64,000 nt of DNA from Eubacterium sp. (GTDB lineage: Bacteria; Bacillota; Clostridia; Peptostreptococcales; Anaerovoracaceae). Positions 26,070 to 35,569 of this stretch are shown here, piece by piece. The translations under genes and the position numbers were made by a program. The notes beneath the pieces are model-generated. The model made no database searches, was not told the DNA's origin, and worked only from the letters and a program-made list of their open reading frames with translations. Each line of letters opens with the position of its first letter. Position 1 is the first letter of the stretch. Where the stretch lies: contig JAETRU010000009.1 of the NCBI GenBank assembly GCA_021769965.1, positions 29,519 to 93,518 on the forward strand, read 5' to 3'.

Positions 26070-27629
26070 ATGTTGCGAAATAAGAAGAGAATAGTCGTGC
26101 TGGGACTTCTGATATGTTTGGTAGCAGCTACTTTATTTGGATGTGGATCTGATTCCGGCAGTGGAGAAGAAAGTCCTTTTACTGTAACGGTTGCACAAGG
26201 TTCTGACCCGCAGACGCTGGATCCACACAAGGTGGGCGGTGATATCAGCGCTAATATCTTTAGAAATGTCTGCGAGGCACTGCTGGCATATGACGAGAAT
26301 TGGGAGATCTGTAGTCTTCTGGCTGATTCCTATGAGCAGGTGTCTGATACTGAGTGGATCTTTCATCTGAAGGAGGGTGTAAACTTTTCTAATGGAGAGC
26401 CATTTAATGCGGAAGCTGTTATCTGGAACTTTAAGAGAGCGGCATCAGACAAGTATCCTCGTCAGGCCTTTGAGTTTAAAAATTATGTGAAAAAGTATGA
26501 AGCGGTAGACGAGCATACTGTTAAATTTATTTTATCTAAACCTGATATTTTCTTTGCTGCTCATGTTGCAGAAGTGCCGATACTGGAACCTAAACACAGT
26601 GAGGAAATCGGAGAAGAAGCAATCAATGGAGATATCGTAGGAACCGGGCCGTATGTCTTCAAAAGCTGGGAAGCAGACAAAGAAATTGTTCTTGAAAAGA
26701 ATGCTGATTATTGGGGAGACGCTGCAGAGATTGACCGTGTTGTGTTCCGTACGATTCCAGAACCTACAACCCGTATTGCAGAGATGGTAAACGGAAATGT
26801 TGACGTGATCATGAATGTGCAGAATGAATCCGTTGCGACTCTTGAAAAATCTGAGGGTATTACAGTTTTTCCTAAGAAAATGAACCGTACTGAGTATATG
26901 GGCTTCAATACTTATGATTGGTGTGAAACACCGGAATTGAAGAACCCGCTGGTTCGTCAAGCTATCAATTATGCTGTGGATGTGGATACGATCATTGAAA
27001 ACATTATGGGTGGTTACGGCGAGCGTGTCTCTAATCTATGGCGTTCTGATTACGATGACTTTGATGAAAAGCTGGCAAACTACTATTCATATGATCCAGA
27101 GAAAGCAAAATCGCTTCTTGCTGAAGCTGGATATCCAAATGGTTTTACTATGACGTTGATGACTGACGTGGATAATCATGCAAAGGCACAGGAAGTAACA
27201 GAAGCAGTAGGTGCATACCTAAATGATATAGGGATCAAGACTGAAGTACAGGTATTAGATGATACGACTGCGTATGCGATTATTGTAAACGGGCAGAACG
27301 CAAAAAAATGTCCAGGAATGTTTGATTGGAACTGGGGATCGAAACCAGGGCTGTATGAATCCACTCTTACCGGTGTTCTCAGTTCTGAAGGCATGAGTTC
27401 ATATAACAAAATCGATGGTTATGATGAATTGATTGAAAAACTGCTCGGAGAATCCACAGTAGAAGGACGCAAACCATATATTGAGGAACTTCAGAAGTTG
27501 ATGGTGGAAGATCCGGCTTGTCTATATCTGTTTAGATTGTATGACATTTATGCTGTATCAGATCGTATCGAATGGAATCCAGAAGACTTCTATGCCCTGC
27601 GGGCTATTGATATGAGAATCGCTAAGTAA
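26070..27629 (+). CDS. family 5 extracellular solute-binding lipoprotein
   Basis: A 519-residue peptide-binding protein anchored by a lipobox (LFGC near residue 26). It has the family-5 pattern QGSDPQTLDPHK, an internal GTGPYVFKSW and VRQAINYAVD. It captures the oligopeptide or related solute and hands it to the adjacent permeases. AAAGGAGATAACGA precedes ATG 26070. A hairpin after the gene (27649-27682) may raise its mRNA level over the ATPases, as often seen for binding proteins. Confidence 0.93.
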   Translation: MLRNKKRIVVLGLLICLVAATLFGCGSDSGSGEESPFTVTVAQGSDPQTLDPHKVGGDISANIFRNVCEALLAYDENWEICSLLADSYEQVSDTEWIFHLKEGVNFSNGEPFNAEAVIWNFKRAASDKYPRQAFEFKNYVKKYEAVDEHTVKFILSKPDIFFAAHVAEVPILEPKHSEEIGEEAINGDIVGTGPYVFKSWEADKEIVLEKNADYWGDAAEIDRVVFRTIPEPTTRIAEMVNGNVDVIMNVQNESVATLEKSEGITVFPKKMNRTEYMGFNTYDWCETPELKNPLVRQAINYAVDVDTIIENIMGGYGERVSNLWRSDYDDFDEKLANYYSYDPEKAKSLLAEAGYPNGFTMTLMTDVDNHAKAQEVTEAVGAYLNDIGIKTEVQVLDDTTAYAIIVNGQNAKKCPGMFDWNWGSKPGLYESTLTGVLSSEGMSSYNKIDGYDELIEKLLGESTVEGRKPYIEELQKLMVEDPACLYLFRLYDIYAVSDRIEWNPEDFYALRAIDMRIAK

Positions 27630-27648
27630 CAAGTTTTAGTATAATATT

Positions 27649-27682
27649 CCCCGGCAGAATGTGAATGCATGAATTGCCGGGG
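27649..27682 (+). promoter_or_regulatory. intercistronic hairpin after binding-protein gene
   Basis: CCCCGGCA and TGCCGGGG form an 8 bp GC-rich stem around an 18-base loop without a clear T-run, so it is more likely an mRNA-stabilising or processing hairpin, or a leaky terminator, than a full stop. Confidence 0.6.
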
Positions 27683-27716
27683 ATCGTTAAATACAGAGAT
27701 AAGTGGGAAGAGAAGT

Positions 27717-28733
27717 ATGGTAAACAATCAAAAGAATGAAAGTTTTGCCAAGGCAGAACGTCTGCTGGAAGTCAGACATCTTAGAACCTATTTCTACACG
27801 CCGGATAAAAAGGAAATACCTGCTGTGGATGACGTCAGCTTTAGCGTACGCAGAGGTGAGACTTTATGTATTGTCGGAGAAAGCGGATGCGGTAAAAGTG
27901 TTACTTCACTGTCTGTAATGAAACTTGTCGCAACGCCTCCGGGTAAATACGTATCAGGTGAAATACTTTTTGAGGGAAAAGACCTTTTAGGACTGAGTCA
28001 GAAGGAAATTCGCAGGATGCGATGCAGAGATATTGCAATGATCTTTCAGGAGCCGATGACTGCGTTGAATCCTGTTCATAAAATAGGTGCGCAGATCGCA
28101 GAAGCTTTGATGATCAACGAGCAGGTTGATAAGAAAGAAGCGCATGAAAGAGCAATTGAATTACTTGCTATGGTAGGCGTACCTGATCCTGCCCGCTGTG
28201 CTGCCTCATATCCTCACCAGTTGTCTGGAGGCATGCGTCAAAGAGCTATGATAGCCATGGCTTTTAGCTGCAACCCGAAGCTGTTGCTGGCAGATGAACC
28301 GACGACAGCTTTGGACGTTACAGTACAGGCGCAGATCTTGGATCTAATCCAGAACTTAAAAGAACAGCATGGCATGACAGTGGTCTTTGTTACACATGAT
28401 TTGGGTATCGTTGCTGATATAGCGGACAGAGTCATTGTTATGTATGCCGGTCGGGTGGTTGAAGAAGCTAGTTGCAGAGAACTGTTTTCTAATCCGCTAC
28501 ATCCATATACGGGCGGACTCTTGAAATGTATACCGCGTATCGATGATACCAGAGAGTTTTTGGATACTATAGACGGACAGGTTCCTATACCGGCAAACTT
28601 TCCGACGGGCTGCCGCTTTCATCCTCGTTGTCCCCATGCAATGGGAATATGCAGGCATAGTGCGCCGGAACCTGTGAATATTGAAGGCCATAGTGTCGCA
28701 TGTCATTTGTATGCGAGAAAAAGAGAGGTATAG
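27717..28733 (+). CDS. Dpp/Opp-type ABC transporter ATPase (DppD-like)
   Basis: A 338-residue ATPase with Walker A GESGCGKS, Q-loop FQEPMTALNP, signature LSGGMRQRAM, Walker B LLLADEPTTALD and the C-terminal oligopeptide-transporter domain with Cys residues (GCRFHPRCPHAMGIC) typical of DppD/OppD, which may bind an Fe-S cluster. ATG 27717 is taken as start; the in-frame extension to 27669 would run through the hairpin. Confidence 0.92.
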   Translation: MVNNQKNESFAKAERLLEVRHLRTYFYTPDKKEIPAVDDVSFSVRRGETLCIVGESGCGKSVTSLSVMKLVATPPGKYVSGEILFEGKDLLGLSQKEIRRMRCRDIAMIFQEPMTALNPVHKIGAQIAEALMINEQVDKKEAHERAIELLAMVGVPDPARCAASYPHQLSGGMRQRAMIAMAFSCNPKLLLADEPTTALDVTVQAQILDLIQNLKEQHGMTVVFVTHDLGIVADIADRVIVMYAGRVVEEASCRELFSNPLHPYTGGLLKCIPRIDDTREFLDTIDGQVPIPANFPTGCRFHPRCPHAMGICRHSAPEPVNIEGHSVACHLYARKREV

Positions 28734-28735
28734 TT

Positions 28736-29725
28736 ATGGAAAAAAATATCCGAACAGATCATGTCTTGCTGGAGGTTGAAAATCTGGTAAAGTATTTTCC
28801 TGTATATGGGGGGCCTCTTTCCACACTGCAGGGCTATGTTCATGCGGTAGATGATGTATCTTTTTCTGTGAGACAGGGGGAAACTTTCGGTTTGGTTGGA
28901 GAATCCGGCTGTGGAAAAAGTACCTTGATGCAGACTATTATGCGTCTGATACCGGCGACTTCCGGTAAAGTCACCTTTGATGGAAGGGATCTGTTCTCTT
29001 TGAAGAAAAGAGAATTGCGTGATATGAGGAGGGAGTTTCAGATCATCTATCAGGATCCGTTTTCTTCTCTAAATCCCCGGATGACTATCGGTGAAATTAT
29101 TTCAGAACCGCTTTTGGTCCACGGCATTAAGAACGCTGATGAAAGGAAAAAGAGAGTCTTGGAAACTATGGAAGATGTGGGATTGCAGTCGTCTTTTTAT
29201 GGTAGATATCCCCACGAGTTTTCTGGCGGTCAGAGACAGAGAGTGAGCATAGCCAGATCTTTGATCTTGCGGCCGAAGCTGATCCTATGTGACGAACCGG
29301 TCTCTGCGTTGGATGTGTCAATTCAGTCTCAGATATTGAATCTGCTAAAAAAACTCGGCAAAGAATACGGACTTACTTACATCTTTGTTTCTCATGCGCT
29401 CAATGTGGTTCGGTATCTGTCAGATACGATTTGTGTCATGTATCTGGGAAAAATCGTTGAGACTGGAAGCACTGCGGAAATTTTTGAACAGCCATTACAC
29501 CCGTATACGAAAGCGTTGGTATCGGCTATACCGGTGCCAGATCCAACGTATCAGCGCAATCGGATCCTACTACAGGGAGATATTGCTAGCCCTAAGGATC
29601 CTCCGAATGGGTGTCGTTTTCATACACGCTGCCCGTACGTCGGTGAAAGGTGCAGACAGGAAGAACCGAAACTTGCTGATTATGGAAATGAGCATAAATG
29701 TGCATGTTTTTTAAATGAAGTATAA
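28736..29725 (+). CDS. Dpp/Opp-type ABC transporter ATPase (DppF-like)
   Basis: A 329-residue second ATPase with Walker A GESGCGKST, Q-loop YQDPFSSLNPR, signature FSGGQRQRVSIA, Walker B LILCDEPVSALD and the C-terminal CRFHTRCPYVGERC motif. It starts two bases after dppD. With the permeases and the binding protein it completes a five-component importer. Confidence 0.92.
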   Translation: MEKNIRTDHVLLEVENLVKYFPVYGGPLSTLQGYVHAVDDVSFSVRQGETFGLVGESGCGKSTLMQTIMRLIPATSGKVTFDGRDLFSLKKRELRDMRREFQIIYQDPFSSLNPRMTIGEIISEPLLVHGIKNADERKKRVLETMEDVGLQSSFYGRYPHEFSGGQRQRVSIARSLILRPKLILCDEPVSALDVSIQSQILNLLKKLGKEYGLTYIFVSHALNVVRYLSDTICVMYLGKIVETGSTAEIFEQPLHPYTKALVSAIPVPDPTYQRNRILLQGDIASPKDPPNGCRFHTRCPYVGERCRQEEPKLADYGNEHKCACFLNEV

Positions 29726-29737
29726 GGAGGTGAATCT

Positions 29738-31732
29738 TTGAAAAAGAGATTGGAAATCGAAGATATTGCAAAATATAAATTTATTTCTTCTCTAAAAACC
29801 TCAAAAGACAAGAAAAACTGTGTGTTCCAAATACATACGGCCAATCTGAATAAAAACCAATATAACAGTGACCTCTGGTTATATGATGCAGATACAGAAA
29901 CAGTAAAACAATTGACGGATTCAGGAAAAGCAGGAAGCGCAGTTTGGATAGACGAGAAGCATATTATTTACCCGCTTTTACAGGAAGATAATGTTAATAG
30001 CATGGAAGCAGGCAGGCCTATAACGTTGTACTATGTTATGGATATTCATAGCGGTGAAATAAAAAGGTATATGGAGATACCAGCTTCTGTAATCTGGATC
30101 GAAAGCTTAGGCAGAGATCAATTTGCAGTATTGGCAAAATCCTATATTCCTGATTTGGATGCGCCGGATACGGTAAAGGCTGAGAGGGATACATGGCATT
30201 GTGAAGAAAAAGACTATATCGTGGCGGATGAATTGCCATTCAGACAGGATGGTATGGGTATTACCAACGGTATGCGTTACAGAGTGTTTGTCTACGACAG
30301 AAAAGCAGACACTTTAAAAGCTGTTAGTGATAGGTGGCAGAATATTGAATCGATCCATGCGGAAGACGGAAAGATTATTTTCAGCGCCCGCAGGTTTGAA
30401 AAAGACCAACCGTATCTGTTTTACGGAGATGTGGAAGTATATGATACGGATTCGGAGAAACTTCAGGTTCTTATGGACGACAGTACCTATCGTGTGTATG
30501 GCGTAGGCTTTATCGGTGGAGAGCCTGCCTTTGTAGGTACAGAAGGACTGCTTCACGGATACCAGAATGAAAACAGTTCTTTTTACCGCTTTGATGAGTC
30601 TGGCAGACCGGAGTGTTTTTGCGAAAATGATAGAAGTGTTTTTAATACCGTGGGAACAGACGTTAAATACGGAGGGACGGCCAATTTCATTATGGATGAC
30701 AAAGGAATCTATTATGTGGGCACTGAGGAAGGAAATGCATACCTGAAGCTGGCTTCTTCAGACGGAAATATACTCAAAATCAGTTTCGCAGAAGGTACCG
30801 TAGATGATTTTGCCATATTAGAAGGTAAAATATTGTATATTGGTCTTCACGAGAATCGGCCACAGGAGCTGTATGTACTGGAAAATGGTATCTCAAGGAG
30901 AGTCAGCCACTTTAACGAGGAGATCGTACAAACACGTTCGCTCAGTAGACCGGAGCATCTTCCATTTTCCGTGAACAATCTGGAAATGGGCGGCTTTGTT
31001 ATAAAGCCGACAGATTTTGATGATCACAAGGAGAACAAAAGGTATCCGGCAATACTGTATATCCACGGCGGACATAAATGTGCCTTTGGCCCTGTGTATT
31101 ACCATGAGATGCAGGTATGGGCAGGTCGCGGTTTCTTTGTAATTTACTGTAACCCACGAGGCAGCGACGGACGGGACGATGATTTCGCTGACGTGATCGG
31201 TCATTATGGATTCTATGAAGAGGAAGATCTGATGGCCTTCAAAAATGCTGTATTAAAGGCATATCCTCAGATCGATCCGGAACGCCTGGGTATCGGTGGC
31301 GGAAGCTATGGCGGATTTCTTACCAACTGGATGATCGGACGCACGGACTGCTTCAAATGTGCAGTATCTCAGCGCAGTATTGCCAGCTGGAACGGGATGT
31401 TCTTTACTTCTGATACCAATTATCTGTTTCCGTGCTGGAGCTTTGAAAATGATGTCTGGATGGATCAAGAACGGTATTGGCTGCATTCACCGCTGAAATA
31501 TGCAGAGAACTGCGTTACGCCAACGTTGTTTATTCATTCAGAACAGGATTATCGTTGTCCTGTGAGCGAGGGTATTTCTATGTTTCAGGCGCTTAAGGTC
31601 AAAGGAGTGACTGCGCGGCTGTGCATTTTTAAGGGAGAATCCCATGGTCTTAGCCGCAGTGGAAAACCTGTTAGCCGGATTAAAAGACTAAAGGAAATGA
31701 CTCATTGGTATGAAAAGTATCTGAAGCCATGA
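29738..31732 (+). CDS. S9-family prolyl oligopeptidase-type serine peptidase
   Basis: A 664-residue protein. The N-terminal beta-propeller-like part (about residues 1-400) is followed by a C-terminal alpha/beta-hydrolase domain with the nucleophile motif GGGSYGGF, an acid in SEQDYRCP and the catalytic histidine in ESHGLSRSGKP. Peptidases of this type (acylaminoacyl peptidase/DPP-like) cleave short peptides, some removing N-acylated residues. No signal peptide, so it acts in the cytoplasm on imported peptides. The start is TTG 29738, supported by the strong AAGGAGGTGA just upstream. Confidence 0.92.
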   Translation: MKKRLEIEDIAKYKFISSLKTSKDKKNCVFQIHTANLNKNQYNSDLWLYDADTETVKQLTDSGKAGSAVWIDEKHIIYPLLQEDNVNSMEAGRPITLYYVMDIHSGEIKRYMEIPASVIWIESLGRDQFAVLAKSYIPDLDAPDTVKAERDTWHCEEKDYIVADELPFRQDGMGITNGMRYRVFVYDRKADTLKAVSDRWQNIESIHAEDGKIIFSARRFEKDQPYLFYGDVEVYDTDSEKLQVLMDDSTYRVYGVGFIGGEPAFVGTEGLLHGYQNENSSFYRFDESGRPECFCENDRSVFNTVGTDVKYGGTANFIMDDKGIYYVGTEEGNAYLKLASSDGNILKISFAEGTVDDFAILEGKILYIGLHENRPQELYVLENGISRRVSHFNEEIVQTRSLSRPEHLPFSVNNLEMGGFVIKPTDFDDHKENKRYPAILYIHGGHKCAFGPVYYHEMQVWAGRGFFVIYCNPRGSDGRDDDFADVIGHYGFYEEEDLMAFKNAVLKAYPQIDPERLGIGGGSYGGFLTNWMIGRTDCFKCAVSQRSIASWNGMFFTSDTNYLFPCWSFENDVWMDQERYWLHSPLKYAENCVTPTLFIHSEQDYRCPVSEGISMFQALKVKGVTARLCIFKGESHGLSRSGKPVSRIKRLKEMTHWYEKYLKP

Positions 31733-31801
31733 GAAGACATGCTATGTGCATGATTATGGCTAGGAATGGTAAGTCTATTGAAATATTGAAGGAGGTAATT
31801 T

Positions 31802-32560
31802 ATGGTTATTGATTCTCATACACACATTCGAGCTGGTAATGATGATATAGGCGCTTTTATAAACGGGATGGATGAGGCTGGCGTAGATATGGCTGTTGTA
31901 AGCCCGATCGCTCCTGCTGAATTAGGATTTATGGACAATGAATATATGGCTAGGCTGGTAAAACAGTATCCGGACAGGCTTATCGGCTACGCATCAGTTC
32001 ATCCTTCTGATGAACACGCAGTTGATCAATTGCGCCGTGCGGTGGAAGATTATGGATTGAAAGGCTTAAAACTGCATCCGCCGATTCAGAATATTTCTAT
32101 GTTGGATCCGCGTCTGGGTCCAATTATTGAAACTTGCATTAGATACGATATTCCTATTCTGGTGCATACTGGTCCTGTATATTCCAGAGAATCCAGGATG
32201 ATTTTCAGTAATTCCGTGGATATTGATGAACTGGCGATTCGCTATCCGGATGCAAAGCTTATTATTGCACATGGACATCCTTTTGGCATTGATCCTGTTA
32301 TGGTGGCAAAACACGAGAACGTGTATATCGATACGACCAGTACTACTTCTGAGTATCTGACGATGTTCCCGCAGCTAGATCAGATGCTCTACGATTGGAT
32401 GCGCAGAGATGATCGGATACTTTTCGGATCTGATTCCAATCAGAATCATCCGGAACGGTTTGCTAGTGATCTGAAGCCGCTCAGGGCCATGCGCATTTCT
32501 GATGAAAGTAAGGAGAAACTGTTCTCCGGAAATATTAAAAGATTGTTACATATGGATTAA
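31802..32560 (+). CDS. amidohydrolase-2 family metal-dependent hydrolase
   Basis: A 252-residue TIM-barrel hydrolase of the amidohydrolase-2 (ACMSD-like) family. The first metal motif is DSHTHI at residues 4-9, then KGLKLHPP, ILVHTGP, LIIAHGHP and the late aspartate in LFGSDSN. Substrates of this family include decarboxylated or cyclic amides. In this operon it may open cyclic dipeptide-like or N-blocked products (inference). GAAGGAGG precedes ATG 31802. Confidence 0.88.
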   Translation: MVIDSHTHIRAGNDDIGAFINGMDEAGVDMAVVSPIAPAELGFMDNEYMARLVKQYPDRLIGYASVHPSDEHAVDQLRRAVEDYGLKGLKLHPPIQNISMLDPRLGPIIETCIRYDIPILVHTGPVYSRESRMIFSNSVDIDELAIRYPDAKLIIAHGHPFGIDPVMVAKHENVYIDTTSTTSEYLTMFPQLDQMLYDWMRRDDRILFGSDSNQNHPERFASDLKPLRAMRISDESKEKLFSGNIKRLLHMD

Positions 32561-32577
32561 AGGAAATGGTGATAAAA

Positions 32578-34020
32578 ATGGAAAATTGGCTTCCAAAGAT
32601 TTATGATGAGATCGAAAAGCGATTTGAACAAGAGCATCTTCCAAAGGTGCTATCGCTGGTCAAACAGCCGAGTATTGCAGGCACCGGACAGGGCATAGAA
32701 GAATGTGCGCAGATGGTGCTGGATATGCTGAATGATTTGGGATGTGTGGAAAGTCATCTGGAACATTATGTTTACAGTCCGGTGGTCAGTGCAAAGCTTA
32801 TGTCTGAAGTGGCCGATGCGCCGACTTTGGTGATTTACGGAATGTACGATGTACAGCCGCCTGAACCGCTGGAAGAGTGGCGAGTACCACCTTATGAAGG
32901 TGCTATGATCAATGTAGAACCTTATGGTGAATGCGTCGTTGCTCGTGGTATAGCGAACTCAAAAGGTCCGCTGGTATGTTTCTTCAATACTGTTAAAACA
33001 ATCAAGGAGACTCTAGGTTATTTTCCATTGAATCTGTGGTTTGTGATTGAAGGGGAAGAAGAGATGGGCAGTGAGAGTTTGGTGCCATTTACGCAGAAAC
33101 ATGCTGACGAGCTTTCAAAGTGTTTGGGAGTGTATCTTTTATCTGCCCGTCAGGATGAAAATGGAAAGCCGTTTACTACACTTGGGAATAAGGGTATTCT
33201 CTACTTTGAGTTGGAGGCTCGCGGTGGTGACTGGGGCGGTCCGCAAAAGATGGATATCCACGGAAGTAATGCTGCATGGGTTTCTAATCCGATATGGAGG
33301 CTGGTTAACGCATTGGACACTATGCGTGATGAGAATGACAATGTTTTAATAGAAGGCTTCTATGATGATGTGAAGCCTTTAGATGAAATGGATGCTTTCT
33401 ATACGGATCGAATGGCACAAGTCTTTGATGAAGACATGTATCTGAATAAAAGACTGTATACAAGCAGGTTTATGCATGATGTAAAGGGCAAAGAAGCTCT
33501 GCATTCGTTGCTGTGGTGCCCATCTTTAAATATTGACGGCATTTATGGCGGTTATACAGGGCCTGCGACTAAAACAATTGTACCGTATCATGCTTCCTGC
33601 AAGATGGACGTACGGTTGGTGCCGAATATGAGGCCTGAAAAGATTCTGCAGAAAATCAGAAAACATCTGGATGATCACGGTTATGCTGATATCGACATCA
33701 TTCAGAGGCAGAGCACTCCGTATTCCAAGGTTGATGCGGGTAGTTCTATCGCCAGAGCATGTGTAGCTGCTATGGAGCAAAGTGGATATCCGGAGAATAC
33801 TGTGTGGCCGATATTTCCTGGAAGTGGGCCGGCATATCTGTTTACAGATCCACCTGTATCATTACCACTGGTAGATTACAGTTTAGGAATTAGCGGACAA
33901 ATTCATGCGCCGAATGAGTATTTTACCGTAAAAGGATTGAAAGAGAATGAAATGTCGGTTGCCGCTGTAATATGGAATCTCTGTCGCATTATTGAAGAAG
34001 ACGGCTGTGTCAAAAAATAA
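32578..34020 (+). CDS. M20-family dipeptidase/deacylase
   Basis: A 480-residue M20 metallopeptidase. The zinc/aspartate motif is YGMYDVQPP, the second metal site is GEEEMGSESL, then the dimerisation (lid) domain and C-terminal PGSGPAYLF. Related proteins hydrolyse dipeptides such as carnosine- or beta-Ala-type, or N-acyl amino acids. ATG 32578 with GGTGAT before it fits better than ATG 32566. Last gene of the operon, ending 26 bases before the IS256-type element. Confidence 0.9.
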   Translation: MENWLPKIYDEIEKRFEQEHLPKVLSLVKQPSIAGTGQGIEECAQMVLDMLNDLGCVESHLEHYVYSPVVSAKLMSEVADAPTLVIYGMYDVQPPEPLEEWRVPPYEGAMINVEPYGECVVARGIANSKGPLVCFFNTVKTIKETLGYFPLNLWFVIEGEEEMGSESLVPFTQKHADELSKCLGVYLLSARQDENGKPFTTLGNKGILYFELEARGGDWGGPQKMDIHGSNAAWVSNPIWRLVNALDTMRDENDNVLIEGFYDDVKPLDEMDAFYTDRMAQVFDEDMYLNKRLYTSRFMHDVKGKEALHSLLWCPSLNIDGIYGGYTGPATKTIVPYHASCKMDVRLVPNMRPEKILQKIRKHLDDHGYADIDIIQRQSTPYSKVDAGSSIARACVAAMEQSGYPENTVWPIFPGSGPAYLFTDPPVSLPLVDYSLGISGQIHAPNEYFTVKGLKENEMSVAAVIWNLCRIIEEDGCVKK

Positions 34021-34160
34021 ATAAACACTTGTGCAGTTTTATACTCGAGACTGTGAAAAAAAAGTCTGTAAATTACCTTCCATGGTAATTTAGACATTTG
34101 GAACATTGAGTTTTCAAGGTTCCTTAACTAATAACAATATAATATAAGTGTTTGGCCATG

Positions 34161-34193
34161 TCAAGGGCTCCTTCATGAAGAAGGAGTCCTTGA
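34161..34193 (-). terminator. hairpin downstream of IS transposase
   Basis: TCAAGGGCTCCTTC and GAAGGAGTCCTTGA form a 14 bp stem (one mismatch) around a 5-base loop, just after the transposase stop. It probably ends the transposase mRNA and insulates it from outside transcription. Confidence 0.7.
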
Positions 34194-34209
34194 CTGCTTT
34201 CAAAACTGC

Positions 34210-35451
34210 TTAAACTGGAAGCCGACCTTCGTACATAATGGAGAATTCACCATAAACCTTACCCCAGTTTCTGAGCGGCTGTGTCCATTTTTTTGTCGCT
34301 TGCAGTGTTGCAAGATACAGAGCCTTTAAAAGTGCCTTGTCATTCGGGAAAACAGTCCTTTGCCTGTTCAGCTTCTTGTAGGTGCTGTTCAAACTCTCGA
34401 TTGCATTGGTAGTGTAAATGACCTTTCGTACATCGGTGGAAAATTTGAAGATTGGCGTTAGTACATCCCAATTCTGTTTCCAGCTCTTCATGGAATTTGG
34501 ATATTTGTCATCCCATTTCTCTGTTACAGCCTGTAATGCTTCATATCCCTGCTTTTCATCAGGTGCCAGATAAATTGTCTTCAGATCTGCTGCAAATGCC
34601 TTCATATCCTTGTATGACACATATTTCAGCGTATTGCGGATCTGGTGTACGATACAGCGCTGATATTCCGTGTCAGGATAAGCCGTCTGAATGGCTTCTT
34701 TCATGCCCGTAAGCCCATCTGCGCAAATAACCATGATGTCTTTTACACCGCGGTTCTTCAGACTGTTCAGCACTCCCAACCAGTATTTACTGCTTTCATT
34801 TTCACCAATTTCAAGATTGATAACATCTTTCATGCCACTCATCGTGTACCCTAGAATCACATAGGCTGCAAGTTTACGGATTCGGTTGTCTTCTCGTACT
34901 GAGAAGTGTACCGCATCAATGAAAACAATAGGGTATACCTCGTCAAGCGGCCGTTTCTGCCAGTCATCAATATCCTGCAGGATCTTGTCCGTAACATCGG
35001 AAATGAAGCCTTCACTGCATTCAAATCCATAGATTTCTTCGATTTGTTCAGAAATTTGTCTGGTTGTCAGGCCACGGGCGTACATACTGATGATCTTCTG
35101 ATCAATTTCCGTGATATCCTTCTGGCGTTTTTTCACGATTTGAGGCTCAAAAGTACTTTTACGGTCCTGCGGAACATCAATTTCAAATTCGCCATAGTTG
35201 CTGCGCACTCTTTTGGATTTGGTGCCATTGCGATAGTTATCGCTGTTGTTTCTTTCATAGCTTCCGTATCCCAGATGTTCATCTATTTCAGCATCCATCA
35301 TGGATTTAATGGTTCCTCCCAGAAGGTCTTTGAGCGCTTCCTGAATATCATCTGCCGTTTCAATATCATATTCTTCAATCAGCGCTGAGATGATGTTCTT
35401 CTTGTTTTCGTTGAGTGGTTTTACTTTGTAAACTTCTTTTTTCTTTGCCAT
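34210..35451 (-). CDS. IS256-family transposase (mutator type)
   Basis: A 413-residue DDE transposase. The catalytic triad lies in IDAVHF, ICADGLTGMKEAI and the glutamate in TTNAIESLNSTYKK, the mutator/IS256 signature. The helix-turn-helix-bearing N-terminal part is intact (LGYGSYER, RKSTFEPQIVKK). The frame is full length with no disruption, so the element may be active. AGGAGGC lies upstream on the minus strand. Confidence 0.95.
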   Translation of the reverse strand: MAKKKEVYKVKPLNENKKNIISALIEEYDIETADDIQEALKDLLGGTIKSMMDAEIDEHLGYGSYERNNSDNYRNGTKSKRVRSNYGEFEIDVPQDRKSTFEPQIVKKRQKDITEIDQKIISMYARGLTTRQISEQIEEIYGFECSEGFISDVTDKILQDIDDWQKRPLDEVYPIVFIDAVHFSVREDNRIRKLAAYVILGYTMSGMKDVINLEIGENESSKYWLGVLNSLKNRGVKDIMVICADGLTGMKEAIQTAYPDTEYQRCIVHQIRNTLKYVSYKDMKAFAADLKTIYLAPDEKQGYEALQAVTEKWDDKYPNSMKSWKQNWDVLTPIFKFSTDVRKVIYTTNAIESLNSTYKKLNRQRTVFPNDKALLKALYLATLQATKKWTQPLRNWGKVYGEFSIMYEGRLPV

Positions 35452-35569
35452 ATGAAAAGCCTCCTATGATAATTTGATTTTACCATAGAAGGCCTTCTTT
35501 GTTTAGATATTTACAGACTTTTCTTCACAGTCTCTTTTTATATGTTTAGTTAGGAATTCGTGAAACCAA

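Larger units (their letters stand above)
34047..35534. mobile_element. IS256-type insertion sequence, complete
   Basis: Terminal inverted repeats of 26-27 bases frame one transposase gene: 34047-34073 reads GAGACTGTGAAAA..., and 35509-35534 is its inverse apart from one A inserted and one A-to-G change. Total about 1.49 kb. I could not find a convincing 8-9 bp target duplication at the outer ends (left flank ATACTC, right flank TTTTTATA), so the flanks may have been rearranged after insertion. It sits between the peptide operon and the prophage remnant. Confidence 0.88.

Noticed and set aside
34037..35545. Target-site duplication of the IS256-type element
   Set aside because: The flanks share only T/A-rich letters; no exact 8-9 bp direct repeat lies next to the terminal repeats.
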